Assembly: GCA_013339765.2 (NCBI GenBank)
Contig: CM023448.1
Location: forward strand, 324,178,941-324,242,940
DNA: 64,000 bases
DNA from: Haemaphysalis longicornis
Lineage: Eukaryota; Arthropoda; Arachnida; Ixodida; Ixodidae
Reading direction: 5' to 3'
Each line of letters begins with the position of its first letter. Position 1 is the stretch's first letter. This document shows, piece by piece, positions 46,100 to 58,498 of the stretch. The position numbers and the translations under genes are program-made. The notes beneath the pieces were generated by a model that was not told where the DNA came from, ran no database searches, and saw only the letters and a list, made by a program, of their open reading frames with translations.

Positions 46100-48828
46100 A
46101 GCGATGCATACAGTTTACAGTTGTTTACAGGCCACCGGGGGCTGATCAAGCCTCAAGCGCCACATTACTTTAATAACATCCCGAACTGCAAAACTTATTT
46201 TATGTGGTGACTTCAACTTACCGAGAATCAATTGGTCTTCTTTCACCGCCGGTAGCAATAACACTAATAATAATGAAGAGCTCATTGATATTGCCATTCG
46301 TTTTGACTTAATACTACTGGTAAAAGACTATACTCGGGTACAGGGCAATAGCAAGTCGATTCTTGACCTTGTGTTTGTTCAAAGCAATATACCAGTTGAA
46401 ATTGATTGTGAAGTAGAAAATGGAATTTCAGAACATAATGCCGTTTTAGTAAATTTCAGCTCGATTAAGGCCAAGACGGTTGTTACATCCACTCGTGTAC
46501 CTGTTTTCTCGTTAGCAGACGATGTGTCAATTTTGGATAAATTGGAGCTGGCGTGTGATGAATTTTCTTCTAGTGCTCACTATGGTTAAAGTTCAAGAAC
46601 ACCGTCCATGCATGTATTCGGCTGTTTGTCCCATTCAAAAATAAAAGGGTAAATTTATGCAATCCCTGGATTACGAGGGAAATTATTCACCTCAAAAGGA
46701 AAATCAACCGGCTTAGGAAAGCACGTAAAAAAGACATTCACAGAAACTTGAATGATAAAATTGCTTTTCTGTCGCGTCAACTCAAGGATAAAATGAAAAA
46801 CGCAAAGCACGACTTTTACGACGTTCGCTTGAGCAGCATGATAAAAGGATCACCTTCTCGCTTCTGGCGCTTAATGTCGCCTCAGGTGTCGACGACTGAC
46901 AGTTTTGTCATCAATGACGTTTGTACTTCTGATGCCAGTGAAATCTTTAATGCTTTCAACGACCATTTCCAGTCAGTCTTTACAGACGATAATAACGTGT
47001 TTGATAAATATAAAGGGGTACCCCCAATTGAAGACCTGCAAATTTCCGAGGCTGGAATTTTTTCTTTACTCTTGAATTTGGATGTATACGGAAATCCCCG
47101 GGTGCTGACCGAATACAAAATGCTTTCTTAAGAAGATATGCTGAGTGTTCCTCTAAATTTCTGGCTATTATATTTCATGCATCACTGTGCATGGGTAAAC
47201 TGCCGGACGACTGGACGCAGTCGGTGATAAAACCACTGCATTAGCAAGGTAGCAAACAGAATATTCCGAATTATCGCCCGATAGCTCTGACAAGCACTTG
47301 CTGCAAACTGCTAGAGCACGTCATTCACAAGCACATTACCCTTTTCCTCGATACCCATTCAATTCTGTCACACACCCAGCATGGCTTCGGGCGCGGTTTT
47401 TCCACAATAACACAACTTCTTGAAACTACCCATGATTTCGCTTCAGCCATAAACGAACGATCTCAAGTGGACGCAATTTTTCTGGATTTAGCGAAGGCTT
47501 TCGATAAGATCTCCCATCCAAAGTTGCTCATCAAACTCATGGACCTTCCAAAAAATTCCCAGCTCTGTAATTGGGTTAGTTCTTTTGTCACGGGTCGTAA
47601 GCAATATGTACTATACAAAGAAACTACTTCAGAAGTTTTGAATGATTGCTCTGGCGTACCACAAGGTTCAGTACTGGGCCCAATACTATTCCTGATCTTC
47701 ATAAATGATGTTGTAGACCAATGCGACGTCAATATAAAACTGTATGCAGATGACTGTGTTATATACTCTGTAATTAAGTCCCCCAGCGATCAACTAAAAC
47801 TAAACACCGACCTGGGTAAAATACTGCAATGGTGCAATACCTGGGAGATGTCCGTAGATTATAAGAAATATGCTATTATGTCTGTTACTAACAAAAAGCA
47901 CCCTCTTTTTTTTAACTACACCGCCGATGGTAATACATTAACACGGGTCAAAGATTTCAAATACCTCGGTCTTATCATATCCGATGACATCCATTGGGAC
48001 AAACATATTGATAATATATCCAGCAAAGCAATGTCGACACTTTACTATTTAAAGCGATCATTACGCAATGCTTCAAGTGACACTATTCTTCCAATTCTGG
48101 ACTACGCAAATATTATCTGGGATCCCTACACTGCTGTTAATCTTCACAAAGTAGAAAGGGTACAAAATAAGGCAGTGAGGTTTATCTTCAACAGCTATGG
48201 AATAACATCGGTTTCTCAGTTAGTTGCGAGAGCAGGCTTAAACAAATTTCAGCGGAAATCGTATTTGTCGATTGCTTTTCATGTTTAAATTGGTGAAAAG
48301 GAGGCTCCACAGCAGAACATCGGACTATGTTGAGTTTTCCTCAGGGTACGCCACAAGGCAACGACACGCGTTCAGTTTAGTACCATTTAAGAACCGAAAC
48401 AATGTATTTAAGTACTCCTTTAGTCCGCAGACCCTAATAGACTGCAATGACCTAAAGGCACACGTAGTTACAGAAGATGACATTGAAATATTCCAGATTC
48501 ATCTTGAAAGTTGAAATTGCTGTTGTCAAAGTGTATCAGTACTTCAATTTTGTTCTGTTGGTTAGTAGATGACTGTGCGTACATACATTTCTGAAAAAAT
48601 TTAAATCTTGCTTCGAATCCGTGTTCCTCGCGTTATGTGACAAATGCACTTTAGTTAAATCTCGAGGCCGAGCTCGGGAGATTGCTGTATTGTTTGCACT
48701 GAAGTACTGTGATGTTGTTTTGATGTTTTCTCATCCAAACGTGTACACATGTATCTATGTATTAACCACTCTGCTACAACCCCTTTTATTGGGGTTAGCA
48801 GCATTACCAAATAAAAATAAATAAATAC
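46100..48828 (+). mobile_element. CR1-like LINE, 5' truncated, nearly complete 3' part
   Basis: Plus strand. It begins inside the endonuclease, runs through RT without RNase H, and ends with a 3' UTR and an AAATAAAAATAAATAAAT tail at about 48808-48828, typical of CR1/L2-type LINEs. No TSD was found because the 5' junction is uncertain. Confidence 0.85.
46110..48514 (+). pseudogene. CR1-like LINE ORF2 (endonuclease C-terminus and reverse transcriptase)
   Basis: Endonuclease: VVYRPPG (46125), CGDFNLPRINW (46205), LDLVFVQSNIPVEID (46365) and ISEHNAVLVNF, where the usual SDH has become SEH. RT: NIPNYRPIALTSTCCKLLEH (47260), HTQHGFGRGFSTITQLLETT, LDLAKAFDKISHPKLL (47485), SGVPQGSVLGPILFLIFIND (47650) and intact YADDCVIYS (47745). 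The thumb contains FKYLGLIISDDIHWDKHI (47960), with a C-terminal SFSPQTLIDCNDL near 48420 and a stop at 48514. Only a few breaks are visible: a TAG near 47240, and frame changes near 46590, 47130 and 48285. The 273-codon RT core is open, so this is a fairly young copy. Confidence 0.87.
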
Positions 48829-48974
48829 TGAGGCGCATCGTGATAGCGGTACCTAAATAATTTTCCCAATTAAAACCCATAAATTCTATCTGCGGTTCCC
48901 GTAGAATTGTAAAGCTGTGTTTTCTGCATGACATAGTTGCCTTACAGACAAAGCACGCTTTACAGGAAGAGAAT

Positions 48975-51900
48975 ATGGGTCATCACTGTAATTGTCGGGG
49001 TCTCTCTACAAAATTGGAGAAATCCGTGAAAGGCTACGTCTGGGGAAACTCTATGCCTGGGCTTTCTTGCTTCAGGAGACGAACTCCCTCCCCCGCTTGC
49101 CTCAATTTACGGCGTATGCTGAGCCGTCCATTCCTGATCGGCGGTGCAGCTCAAGTTCTACTCCTCCGGGCAAGGCGGCCGTTTATGTCCTATCTCGGTT
49201 TCCTCAAAACCCCATCCCTCTAAACTCGTGGTGTACAGACTGGCAGGAAGTGGTGGCGGTTAAAAGTGCAGCCCCCGCGTTGTGCGGTAATACTGGTGTC
49301 GTGCTACGTGCGCCCTTATAGTGGTCGTGCTCCCCCCCTGCGGCTGGTTGGCTTACCCAACTACGGCGAGCTAACCCTGGGTGTCCCATTCTTGTGGCGG
49401 GGACTTCAATGCTCCGCACTGCGATTTGGGGATATCCGTCTTCAAGTGAGCGTGGTCGAGTGGTTTGGAGCACTTCACCGATGCCAGCTTTACACTTTTG
49501 AATGACATTACTAGCCCAACACGCCGGTGTACCCACGTACGGATGCCCCCCTTTTCACCTGACTTGTCGTGGTGGCTGGGTGCACAAACGGTATCCTGGC
49601 AACGTGAAGCTGACTGCTGGGGCAGCGACCATCACCCCATTCGCCTGGGCCTTATTCCAGAGTCGACGGGTCGCCTTCGTCGCCGTTGCACAGTGGTGAA
49701 CTGGGACACCTTCCGTTCCACACTGAATGCACCCTTTCTCGGCGCCCATCCCGGATCCCACCGCTCTTTTTCGGCGTGTCCTCATGGACCCTCTCAACAT
49801 ACGTGGGTGGAGGAGTCCCGCCCAAAGCCTGATCTTCGGCTCCTGCAGCTTTGGGCTCAGCGCAAGCAAGCTGAAGTAATTTCCGCACGGGATCCTTCGT
49901 CCCTACCAGCCAGGCTTCAGTATCAGCGCCTTACCGCTGCTGCCAGGCGGCACGAAAAAAGACTGTCGAGGCAGCGCTGGCTTGACTGGTGCGCCTCTCT
50001 AGGCCCATCTTCCTCAACGGCGTCTGTCTGGCGCACGTTTCGCCCCAATGGAATCGGGCAGTCGGCCTCCAGATGCAGCTGCCAGCGCTTGTATTGCGTC
50101 AAACAAGGATCCGGCACAATTCGCCCCCGACGTTGCTCGGGCCTTGTTTCCTGCATTTGACGTTGTGCCATTTGGCCATGCCGTCCCCGTTCCCCCTGCC
50201 TAAGGGTGTTGGATTACGGCCTACTCATGAAGCCGTTTTGGGAATCCAGGCACCGTTCACAGTGGCTGAATTCCTGGCAGCGATCGATCACGCTAAACAG
50301 CGGACTGCTCCGGGTCCCGACGGCATAACTTACGAGGTGTACAAGAACATCGACGACCCAGCCCTCGTGCCGCTTTTGGACTCGGTTAATCAGGTGTGGC
50401 TCTCCGGTCAACTACCTGACTCTTGGCTTCGGGCGGATATTGTTCCCATTCCAAAGCCCGGGAAACCACCACATGTACTTCAGAACTTGCGCCCCATCGC
50501 CCTGACATCGACGCTGTGCAAGTTGTTAGAGCGAATGCTTGCAACACGGCTTCAGTGGTGGCTTGATACCTTCAATGGTATCACCCGGCGCAAATTGGAT
50601 TCAGGCCCTATCTCGGTACTGAGGATGGGTTGGAATACCTCTCATCTATGGTTTTAGTTGGAGGCCGATCCCGCCGTGTGAGATCTGTGCTCGCCATGGA
50701 CATATGCAAGGCGTATGACAACGTTAGTCACGCTGCCATCCTACAAGTTCTAAATGGCCTCCACCTTCCAGACAAAGTCTGCGATTTCGTCCGATACTTC
50801 CTTCAACACCGTTCTTTTTCCATCCGCATCAACGGAGCAAGTTTCGGTCACTTTACACCAGTCCGAGGCGTACCACAAGGGTCTGTTTTGTCTCCGCTTC
50901 TTTTCAACATCGTCATGTTCCCGCTAGCTTGGCACCTTGCTTCAATCCGAGATCTATATTTCCTCATGTACGCGGATGACATTACGGTGTGGTCAGTGCA
51001 TCCAGACCTGTCACGACAACCCGAGTGCCTCCAGCAAGCACTAACAGACTGCCAGAGATGGTGCGAGTATGCGGGCCTCACTCTCTCGCAAGAGAAAACT
51101 GCTTTACTTCCCGTGGCCAACGCTTGGGGCCGCCGCCTCCTTGCAGTGTCTCCCATTTCACTGCAACTGAATGGGAACGACATACCCTGGTTGACCGTCT
51201 TCGGGTCCTAGGACTAGAAATATCGGCATCAGGGTCAGCAGCTCAGTGGCTCCGATCTGCTGGCAGAAAGCCGGACAGATGCTCCACCTCGTTCGCCGCA
51301 TCCTCAGAAGTCTGGCGGGGCCTGCTGGACGTTGCCCGTCTCCTAGTGCGCGCCGTACTACAGCCACGGCTTGTGTATCAGGCCCAGTTCCAGCACATGA
51401 CGCAAGCGGACTGGGCTCGGCTTGAGGCCATCAACAGGGCCGCCATGCGCACCATTACTGGCCTCCCTCGCATAACACCAATCCCGCCGCTACAAGCCGA
51501 AGCCCAGCTAAACACGCTAGATGAGATCATCCATCAGCGTCGTTCCGCTCGCCTGCTAAAGCGTGGATATGTACCGGAGGCAGCGGCTCTCGCTGCGTAT
51601 ATGGGCCACGTTCCTGATACGATGCCAGCCTTTTCTGCGGCTAGACCGCCCTGGCTCTACCATCAGGTGACGGACAACAAGCCTCTGGCAAGGCTACATG
51701 TCCGAACCTCTGGCCTTCATCAACCTCCGGATGCAGCCCTCCTTCATGTCCGTCACTGGGCGCCTGCGACGCGGCCACGAGTCATACAGGCTTTCGTGGA
51801 CGCCGGGGCACACGACTGCCTCGTAACCACAGCCTTGGCTTGTCCCTCTCACCCAACCTTTAACCAGTGCTGCGACTACGAGACCCTCCGACCTCTCCCA

Positions 51901-52668
51901 AGCCTGTTGGCAGAACTTACTGCAATTCGGGAGGTCTCCAAGCGCTCCTCATCGGACTGTAACCTACCGCGTGTGAAACTGGAAATTTACACGGACCTCA
52001 ACGACGGCGATACGTGATCTACGTCGCGTTTGCGCGTAGAGCACCAGCATGTCGGCACGATTCACGCGATCCTGGACACCATACCATGCCCTGTGCGTGT
52101 ATTGTGGGTTCGCCGGGACATGCTTCCTGCCCACATAGCGGCGGATCGCGCCTGTCGCCGTATAGACCTACAAAGGCCGCTGCCACTTCTTTCCGGTGTC
52201 CACCCGAGAAGAACTGCTGGTGGAAAAGGAGAACCTCCGCCGCGCCACGCGTGCTTTACTTCCACCGCGTGGAACACCGACCTCCCCAGTGGGCTCGCCT
52301 CGCTGGGAGGAGGTCCTGCGCGGAGGCTTCGAGTTGGGGTGGCATTATCCCCAGCAGTGACACACGCTTGGCCTCCCCGCTATCACGCACCGTTTGACGG
52401 GACCACCTGTCCCTTTTTTACGGTCCCTGCGTCTGAAGCGACACGAGCCACCTTCTATGGACCTGCCCTGCCCTTCAAACCTCTCGCCTGCACACTACCG
52501 CCGGGGCACCAGGGCTCCACTCTGGGAGACCCCCTGATCTACAGCGGTGGATATGGGGGGCACCAAGTACCGGTCTCTTGTGACAGTTTCTGCGTTTGAA
52601 ACCAATGTAATGTTGATATTATGAACTGTTAATGCCGTTTAAGGCACAACTCTCGCAAAAAAAAAAAA
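48975..52668 (+). mobile_element. RNase H-type LINE (family D), nearly full-length with poly(A) tail
   Basis: Plus strand, about 3.7 kb. It runs from the endonuclease start to a 3' UTR ending in a 13-base A run (52657-52669). The TTAAAGGGACAC element begins directly after the tail. The 5' boundary is set at the first endonuclease motif; a short leader may extend to about 48900. Confidence 0.85.
48976..52600 (+). pseudogene. Family D LINE polyprotein (endonuclease - RT - degraded RNase H)
   Basis: Endonuclease: NCRGLSTKLE and LQETNSLPRLPQF (49060), then GSDHHPIRLGL (about 49620, intact SDH). RT: APGPDGITYEVYKNI (50310), NLRPIALTSTLCKLLERML (50490), AMDICKAYDNVSHAAI (50695), RGVPQGSVLSPLLFNIVM (50865) and intact YADDITVWS (50970). 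The thumb is ITGLPRITPIPPLQAEAQL (51450). RNase H begins KLEIYTDLNDGDT (51975), then a gap, then LWVRRDMLPAHIAADRAC (52105), so the middle of RNase H is lost. Frame changes occur near 49500, 50140, 50640 and 51200. Long open blocks remain (342 and 231 codons). The clade within the RNase H group is unresolved. Confidence 0.84.
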
Positions 52669-52671
52669 ATT

Positions 52672-54321
52672 TTAAAGGGACACTGAAGTGAATTGTGAAC
52701 ATTACGGCATTACTAGCGCAAATTGTAGTCCTGAGTCCCTAGGCCATGTTTCGACCACTCTGGGTGCGTTTACGCGAATTTATTTAGTAGAATAATCAAT
52801 TCGAAAATGCTGTCCTCCTCTCTGAATCCTCGCCCATTTTCTGTGGCGTTTTCGTGTGACGTCAGGAGGAGATAACTTGGCTTGACTGCGCTACTGCACG
52901 GCTCGCCGACCTTCCGACAGAGTCAGTCGACCCAGCGTTTAGTCCGCCGGCCGCTGACGGGTCATCGCAATTCGTTCGCTCAGTTGAAACTAAGCCACGC
53001 CACGTTTGTGAATGGAGGAAGAATGTGCGTTTCCTTAGTTTGTTAGTTTGTACACTGTATCAAGCTCCAAGTCCAGGGCGCTCGCTACACTCAAGCGCTG
53101 CAAAAGCGCACATGCGTCGCTTCGTTGACTGGTAAGCTAGTAGGCCAATCTAAGGCCAATTGAAGGCGGTGAAAGAGTCAGCGAAGTTAATATAGGTACT
53201 AAGGAAATAAAATTAACTGAAACTTTTACCGTACAGCGTAAAAATAGGGTGCAGGAAGCACTTTTTTGACCTGGGTGAACAAGCACAGCGGGCAAAAGCA
53301 CGACCACACATATTCGATGGCTTTTCCGTCTAAGAAATGCAATTGCTAGACGTGAAATATTGTGGAAATTTGGGGGACGCTTACTTCGCGAGCGCTATAC
53401 AGCAAATAGTCATCTAAGCTGCTTGAAATGCTAAAAATAAACAGAAATGTAAACTGGCTATATATTACATACCTTATATTTGCATCGCCGTCAGCGCTGG
53501 CTCGTGGCCGAGTGTTCAGGAACGCTAGGTATGCTATTTTGCAAGGCGCAAGTGCGAACCCCCGAGGGTGCATGTTTTTTTTTGTTTTTTTTTTTTTTGT
53601 AAGTTGATTTCTTCGTTTTCGGCCGATGGTTTCTATACTGAATACATCATTATTGGGCCGTAAGGCTCATTGCTCTACGAGCGAGTTTGTAGTAGGCGCG
53701 CAGACTGACACTGACGCGTTAGCGAGTTCTCGTTGGCGTGCTGTTGCGATAAGTACCGACTGCTTCCGGGCAGTGGGCACAGGCTTGAATCAGCAGACCC
53801 TTGGCCTGGTGCGAACACGCTTTTTACGATACAAACATGAGTGAGGCAAGCTCCAAAGATGGGGGAAAAGCGCATGGCATTTAAGCGTCTGCAGTGACGC
53901 GGAGGGCGTTCATCCACTGCGTAGGCCTCGGCTAGTGACTGCTACGATTCCAAGCCGTCCTGGGAGGCTTATCTACGCATTTTACAGCTGACAACATGAC
54001 AGAAGCGTGTTATGGTGATCATTGTGATATCGAGAACGCCCATCCAACGATAACGTCGGATGCCAAGCATGTTGTTTCACAGAACCGAAACTGAAATTTA
54101 TTTGAATGACGATCTTGGACACCGTCCAATCACGTAGCACCTTTACCTTATGTCACTGTGCAGCCGCCGCAAACCGCCCGCGGTAGGTTTTCTTCTTTCA
54201 GTTTTTATAAGATAAATACCGCCTTATCGCCCGGATAAACGATGAAAAGTGTTCATTTGAGCCAGTCTGCGCAGTGCAAGCAAAACGGGAGCTTGACAAA
54301 TTCACTTCAGTGTCCCTTCAA
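52672..54321. mobile_element. TTAAAGGGACACTGAAG-ended DNA element, about 1.65 kb
   Basis: The left end TTAAAGGGACACTGAAGTGA (then ATT) and the right end AATTCACTTCAGTGTCCCTT (then CAA) are inverted repeats matching at 22 of 23 positions. TTAA on the left corresponds to TCAA on the right. The interior is non-coding, with T-runs at 53573-53600. It is a non-autonomous element with both ends preserved. Confidence 0.87.
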
Positions 54322-54687
54322 GTGCAGAGCACTTTAGGGACCCGAGTTGTCATCGTAGCTCGTCCGCTGTCACGATATCTAGCCACCGCAGTCAATCAGC
54401 GTCACCGCACCAAACAGAGGCTTCGAAAAGATACCCGCTTGTCTCTCGATGCAGCCTTCCGGCCAGCAGTAAGAGACATAACAAGAGGTTTATATAAGCA
54501 GAACTATTGGAAGCTACTAGAATCGCTGGCACTGGTCTTACCAGTCCCCATTAGTTAGCGCAAAGAAAACTGCAGGTGCATCTGAGGCAAAATATATGTG
54601 CTTAACCGGCAGTCTCCATGTTCAATTAGTGAAGAATGGTCGTTGGGTTGGTTTTCACGATAGTAAGCGCAAAAAAAAACGTGGCCG

Positions 54688-54690
<3 letters not shown>
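54322..54690. other. Unassigned sequence
   Basis: A basic 94-codon frame (54274-54558) overlaps the right end of the TTAAAGG element, which argues against it being a gene. Confidence 0.35.
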
Positions 54691-54723
<33 letters not shown>

Positions 54724-55398
54724 GGGAGAGAGAGAAAATTGGCCGCGTATCTGCTCCTTTCGTTGCAAATGTCGACAAAAGACGATAGTCTTTATCGACT
54801 TCTGCCTCCCTTCGCTTTCCCGCTCACCTCTCATGTTGTTCCTCTTCCGTCGCGCTCCTCCCAAGGTAAAGACACCAAAGGTTTGCTTAATTCATTTTAA
54901 ATTTACCGCGTTCCACTGCTCCAGGCCGAGTGTCTCGATGGCAACGCTGCCGTACGGCGGAGACGCGCGTGAATCGAGGCGCCCTACTTCAACGTTGATA
55001 GAACCACGTTGCCCTACTCCACGTGCGTTCCAAGCAGAACGTGGAACCTTTCGTAACTGTTCCCGCTTGATTTCTTAAAATGGCGCCACAAGCTATAGTG
55101 GCGCGTGCGACAGCAGGCGACGGCGGAGGGAATTTTATTCTGCAGTTGATGAAGTATTTAATTTCGCAAAAATCAAGCATGCATGATTTTTTATAACGAA
55201 ACACTGCAAATATCACTTCTGGATGAATTTGTTATCTTATATTTGCGTAATGTCTTGTTCTTCTTCAGCAATGTTGACAAGCATGAACATTACACCGCAC
55301 TTAGACGGGTAGATTTAGCTGTGACTATATGAGACTATTCCGCAGGCCTTGTTTTACTTTAGCCGGGTGGCTGAATCGAGTCACAGACAGACAGACAT

Positions 55399-55682
55399 AC
55401 AAAATAAAGGGCTATAAAATAAAATAAAAGCCCAACCCGTACCCCATACGTATCACGGGTGACGCCAATTAAAAATAAACAAACTGGACCGAAGTCAAAA
55501 AGAGTTTTTAAGAGACAGGAAAAGAAGAAATAAAGAAGAAAGAAGAGAGATCTATCACGCGAAACCAATCCAAGGAGAGGAGGCAAGCAGCGGTATTTTT
55601 TTAACGAATATGTGAAAGCTCAGTTAATCAAGACAGATAGACAAAATAAAGGGCTGTAAAGTAAAATAAAAGCCCAACCCGT
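55399..55682 (+). repeat. 42-bp direct repeat with internal hairpin inside R3 copy 2
   Basis: ACAAAATAAAGGGCTATAAA.. at 55399-55440 and again at 55641-55682 with two mismatches. Each contains a GGGCT / AGCCC stem around an A/T loop, and each follows a (CAGA)-type tract, suggesting a duplication that included the microsatellite. Confidence 0.8.
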
Positions 55683-55690
55683 GTAAATCA

Positions 55691-55734
<44 letters not shown>
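55691..55734. repeat. (CAGA)n microsatellite
   Basis: About eleven CAGA units, embedded in the right end of R3 copy 2 and matching the (CTGT)n and (CAGA)n tracts in the other R3 copies. Confidence 0.95.
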
Positions 55735-55780
55735 CAAAATTTCTGGGTTTAAGTAGCCCAAGAAATACTATGGTCTTTAA

Positions 55781-56290
55781 AAACGACGCGTTCAAATGGC
55801 GTCGTAGGCTCCAGCGCGTGCGAGATGAAAGCAAGCACAAAAAGAACGGAGCTCGCGCTCGCGCTATTTCAGGCAGGGGGCACGCGAGCACCACGAAGGC
55901 GGGAAATTTGAACTCCAATAGACAAGCCTCCGTTCAATTCATTAAGAGAGGAGAGTGAGATAGGGAGGCGAAGAGCGTGAGGGGTGGCAACAGTGAGCGG
56001 ATAACGGCGCCACAGCCCCATTATGGCGAATCACTGCTCTGCACTTCCGACAGCTTTCGCGTTGAGTAAATAGGCTTTAATTTTTTTTAATTTCTTTTAG
56101 TGATACCGAGCACAGATAACACGATTATTTAGCTGTATGATAATATAACCGACTTCTTACGAAATCTAATGTCCATGATTAGTTACCAAACATTGTAATA
56201 TATTTATTACTGTTAAATGTTTATTACTGTTCGCACTGCTGTTATTTTTATGAACAATTTGGATAAAATGCAATGCACTACTTCCTTTCT
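55781..56290. other. Unassigned sequence
   Basis: No feature recognised. Confidence 0.4.
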
Positions 56291-56510
56291 ACCCATCGCG
56301 GGGGGCAGCTGATAAGACGTTGTACTGCTGAGCCCAAAGACGTGGGTTTCATCCTAGCCGCGGCAGCTCTATTTCGGATAGAGGTGAACAACACAATACA
56401 AGTGTGCCGAAATTTCAGTGGACGTTGAAGATGCCCGGGTAGTCTCAACTCATCCCTACCCACCCAGCACGGCATGTTTCACAGCTCAGGTCCAGCTTCG
56501 GTGCTCAAAA
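56291..56510 (+). mobile_element. Old, diverged tRNA-derived SINE
   Basis: GATAAGACGTTGTACTGCTG and GTGGGTTTCATCCTAGCCGC align with the tRNA-derived head of the SINE at 41109. Downstream GGTGAACAACAC..GTGTGCCGAAATTTCAG and CTACCCACCCAGCACGGC align with its body. It is far more diverged than the other three copies, and no clear TSD is seen. Confidence 0.65.
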
Positions 56511-57377
56511 CGCTGGAAGTTTTGAACGAACTACTTTCCGAGGTGTTAACGTTATTTTTTTCTTTTTAGTGGCTTAGAGGCTAGCCTAGGTAATATATTT
56601 CGCCTTTTTCATTCGTGTTTCGTGAATCCGTCCAAACTCAAGTTTGCACCTAATCTTTCCATGCTTACTATTTTAGTTGTATTTACAAGTTACAACTACG
56701 AATGGAAGTGCAGCGCGGTTCTAAATATCCTGTACCACACGGTGTCCGAATGGGTGGGAACCAACGTACCACCTGTTACCTAATCAAGCAAGAAGCAGTG
56801 GGGAGGGGGCACCTGCTGGCCAGCCCCAGCCTCCAAAAGCCAACTCTGGCTGGTGGACGAGGCGAGGCGGACAGGCAGGTCCACGGCGTCCCACAGCCCA
56901 CAAGGAACGTCACCTATCCAGAACGGCGAACAAACCATCTGCCCTCTACTCTGAAGTTTACAATTACTACTATTATACAATCATCCTCCTCTCAAAGCTT
57001 TTTGAATGGCTGTCTTAACGACTCATTATTTCTCAAAACCTGGATGACTGCATTGTTACTGACCTTTTTTTTAATTACAATATTGATTCCACAGTGGCTC
57101 TGCCTTTCTCACTTTAAGTTGCTATGTCTTTTCACGCGTTTTGTATAACATCCTCACTAGGTCAGCAAATAAACAGTACACATAACAATCGTAACACACG
57201 TAAAAAAAGCCATCTCGGTCCCAACTAACTTAGACGAAGGTTAAAAAATTCCAAAAGCTCGACCGAAATCGTACAAACTCTATGTAATCGTTGGAACCAA
57301 TACTTTACAAACGTCCCATACGTCCAAAGTGGTGGTCCACTCCACCCAAAGGGACGGGTGGAGTGGGACAGGTGAGG
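56511..57377. other. Unassigned sequence
   Basis: No recognised gene or repeat. CCACTCCACCC / GGGTGGAGTGG near 57340-57365 forms a short hairpin. Confidence 0.4.
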
Positions 57378-58498
57378 TTTTTTTTTTTTTTTTTTCGAAA
57401 TGAGCCAGATCCCCTTAACGCGAATTGAGAAACAAGCGGAAGTTTGTTACGGGGCCTAAATGCAGCACCGTCAAAACCATTATATGATATATTTTATATG
57501 ACAGCTAGGGGAATTGATGGCCACAAAGTAATGAAAAATTATGCCGTTAATTTGAGAAATATTGGTGGGATACCTTTGGATTTGGCTCATATTGAATTGA
57601 AACACTCAAGTTTATGCTACATTCTTATGAAAACTTTATTTAAATTGACTTCCAAGTATTGTGCGATTGCGTTTTGTTGGAAAAGGCATTAAAATATGCA
57701 ACAGGGCCGCAAGAACAGTAGAACTATACATGGATAGCAGGTGAGTCCTCTTGGTACCATGAGCTGCTCTTTTCGAATTCTTCGCTAGGATAATTATGTT
57801 GGGCACGCCTCAAGGCACTAACGAAGTAAGCAAACTCTTCAGTGCTTTGTCATGAATTTTCAAAACGCTCCACCAGAAGGCTGCTCATATCTTTTTCTTC
57901 ACCTTGATGAAGTGGTTCGTACTCTAAGAACGAAGGGGGGGGGGGGGGGGGGGGGGGGGCGAATGGGAGGGGGGATTTAGCGGCGGCTTTTAACACTGAA
58001 ATAGTAAATATGGGAACAAAAAAATATAACCAGAGTTATATCGTAGGAACGGCGGAGACGAAATGTTTTACATCATTGTTTAACATCTCTGTTTCATTTC
58101 GTTCACTTCTTCCGTTCACTTCGTCGTTGACATCTGGGGACAGATCTTTCGCCGATCTCCAATTGCCTTCTGAATTCATAATCTGCCAACTCCGAAACGC
58201 AAAAAAAAAAAAGAACTTCTGGAAACACCCACGAAACAGTCTGAACACTCAAGCCAAAAGTAAACTCCAATTGGGCGAATGCATTTGGCTCATTTTGATC
58301 CGTGAAACAGCAGGATCTGGCTCATTTTCGATACGAACCACGATCTGCGTACATGTTTTCAGGGCGTTATCTCAACTATTTTCTAGCCACCCCTTTTTTT
58401 AAAAAGAGCTGCCTAGTTTCTTTTTTTTTTTTTACCCTGCAGCTTTGTCCGGGTCAGTTTCGGTGTCTGGATCCGGCTCATTTCGAAAAAAAAAAAAA
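57378..58498. repeat. AT-rich unit bounded by inverted T-run/GGATCTGGCTCATTTCG ends
   Basis: CGAAATGAGCCAGATCC (57396-57412) preceded by an 18-T run, and its inverse GGATCCGGCTCATTTCG (58469-58485) followed by a 13-A run, face each other at 1.1 kb. The same motif also occurs at 57578-57594, about 58281 and 58313-58330 on the plus strand. A short frame at 57444-57692 looks protein-like (TARGIDGHKVMKNYAVNLRN) but is unrecognised. This may be an unknown mobile unit. Confidence 0.5.
57935..57959. repeat. Poly(G) run of 25
   Basis: An uninterrupted run of 25 G followed by more G-rich sequence; a potential G-quadruplex former. Confidence 0.95.

Larger units (their letters stand above)
54738..55780 (+). 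repeat. R3 non-coding repeat, copy 2 (plus)
   Basis: Inverse homologue of 35955-36722: TTGGCCGCGTATCTGCTCCT, AAAGACGATAGTCTTT (54778-54793), CCGTACGGCGGAGACGCGCG, and at the right end (CAGA)n then GACCAAAATTTCTGGGTTTA and AGTAGCCCAAGAAA. It is longer than copy 1 because of an extra ~290 bp at 55400-55690. It is preceded by a short (GA)n at 54691-54737. Confidence 0.8.

Noticed and set aside
54274..54558. 94-codon basic frame
   Set aside because: It starts inside the right end of the TTAAAGG element and crosses its boundary; no family recognised.
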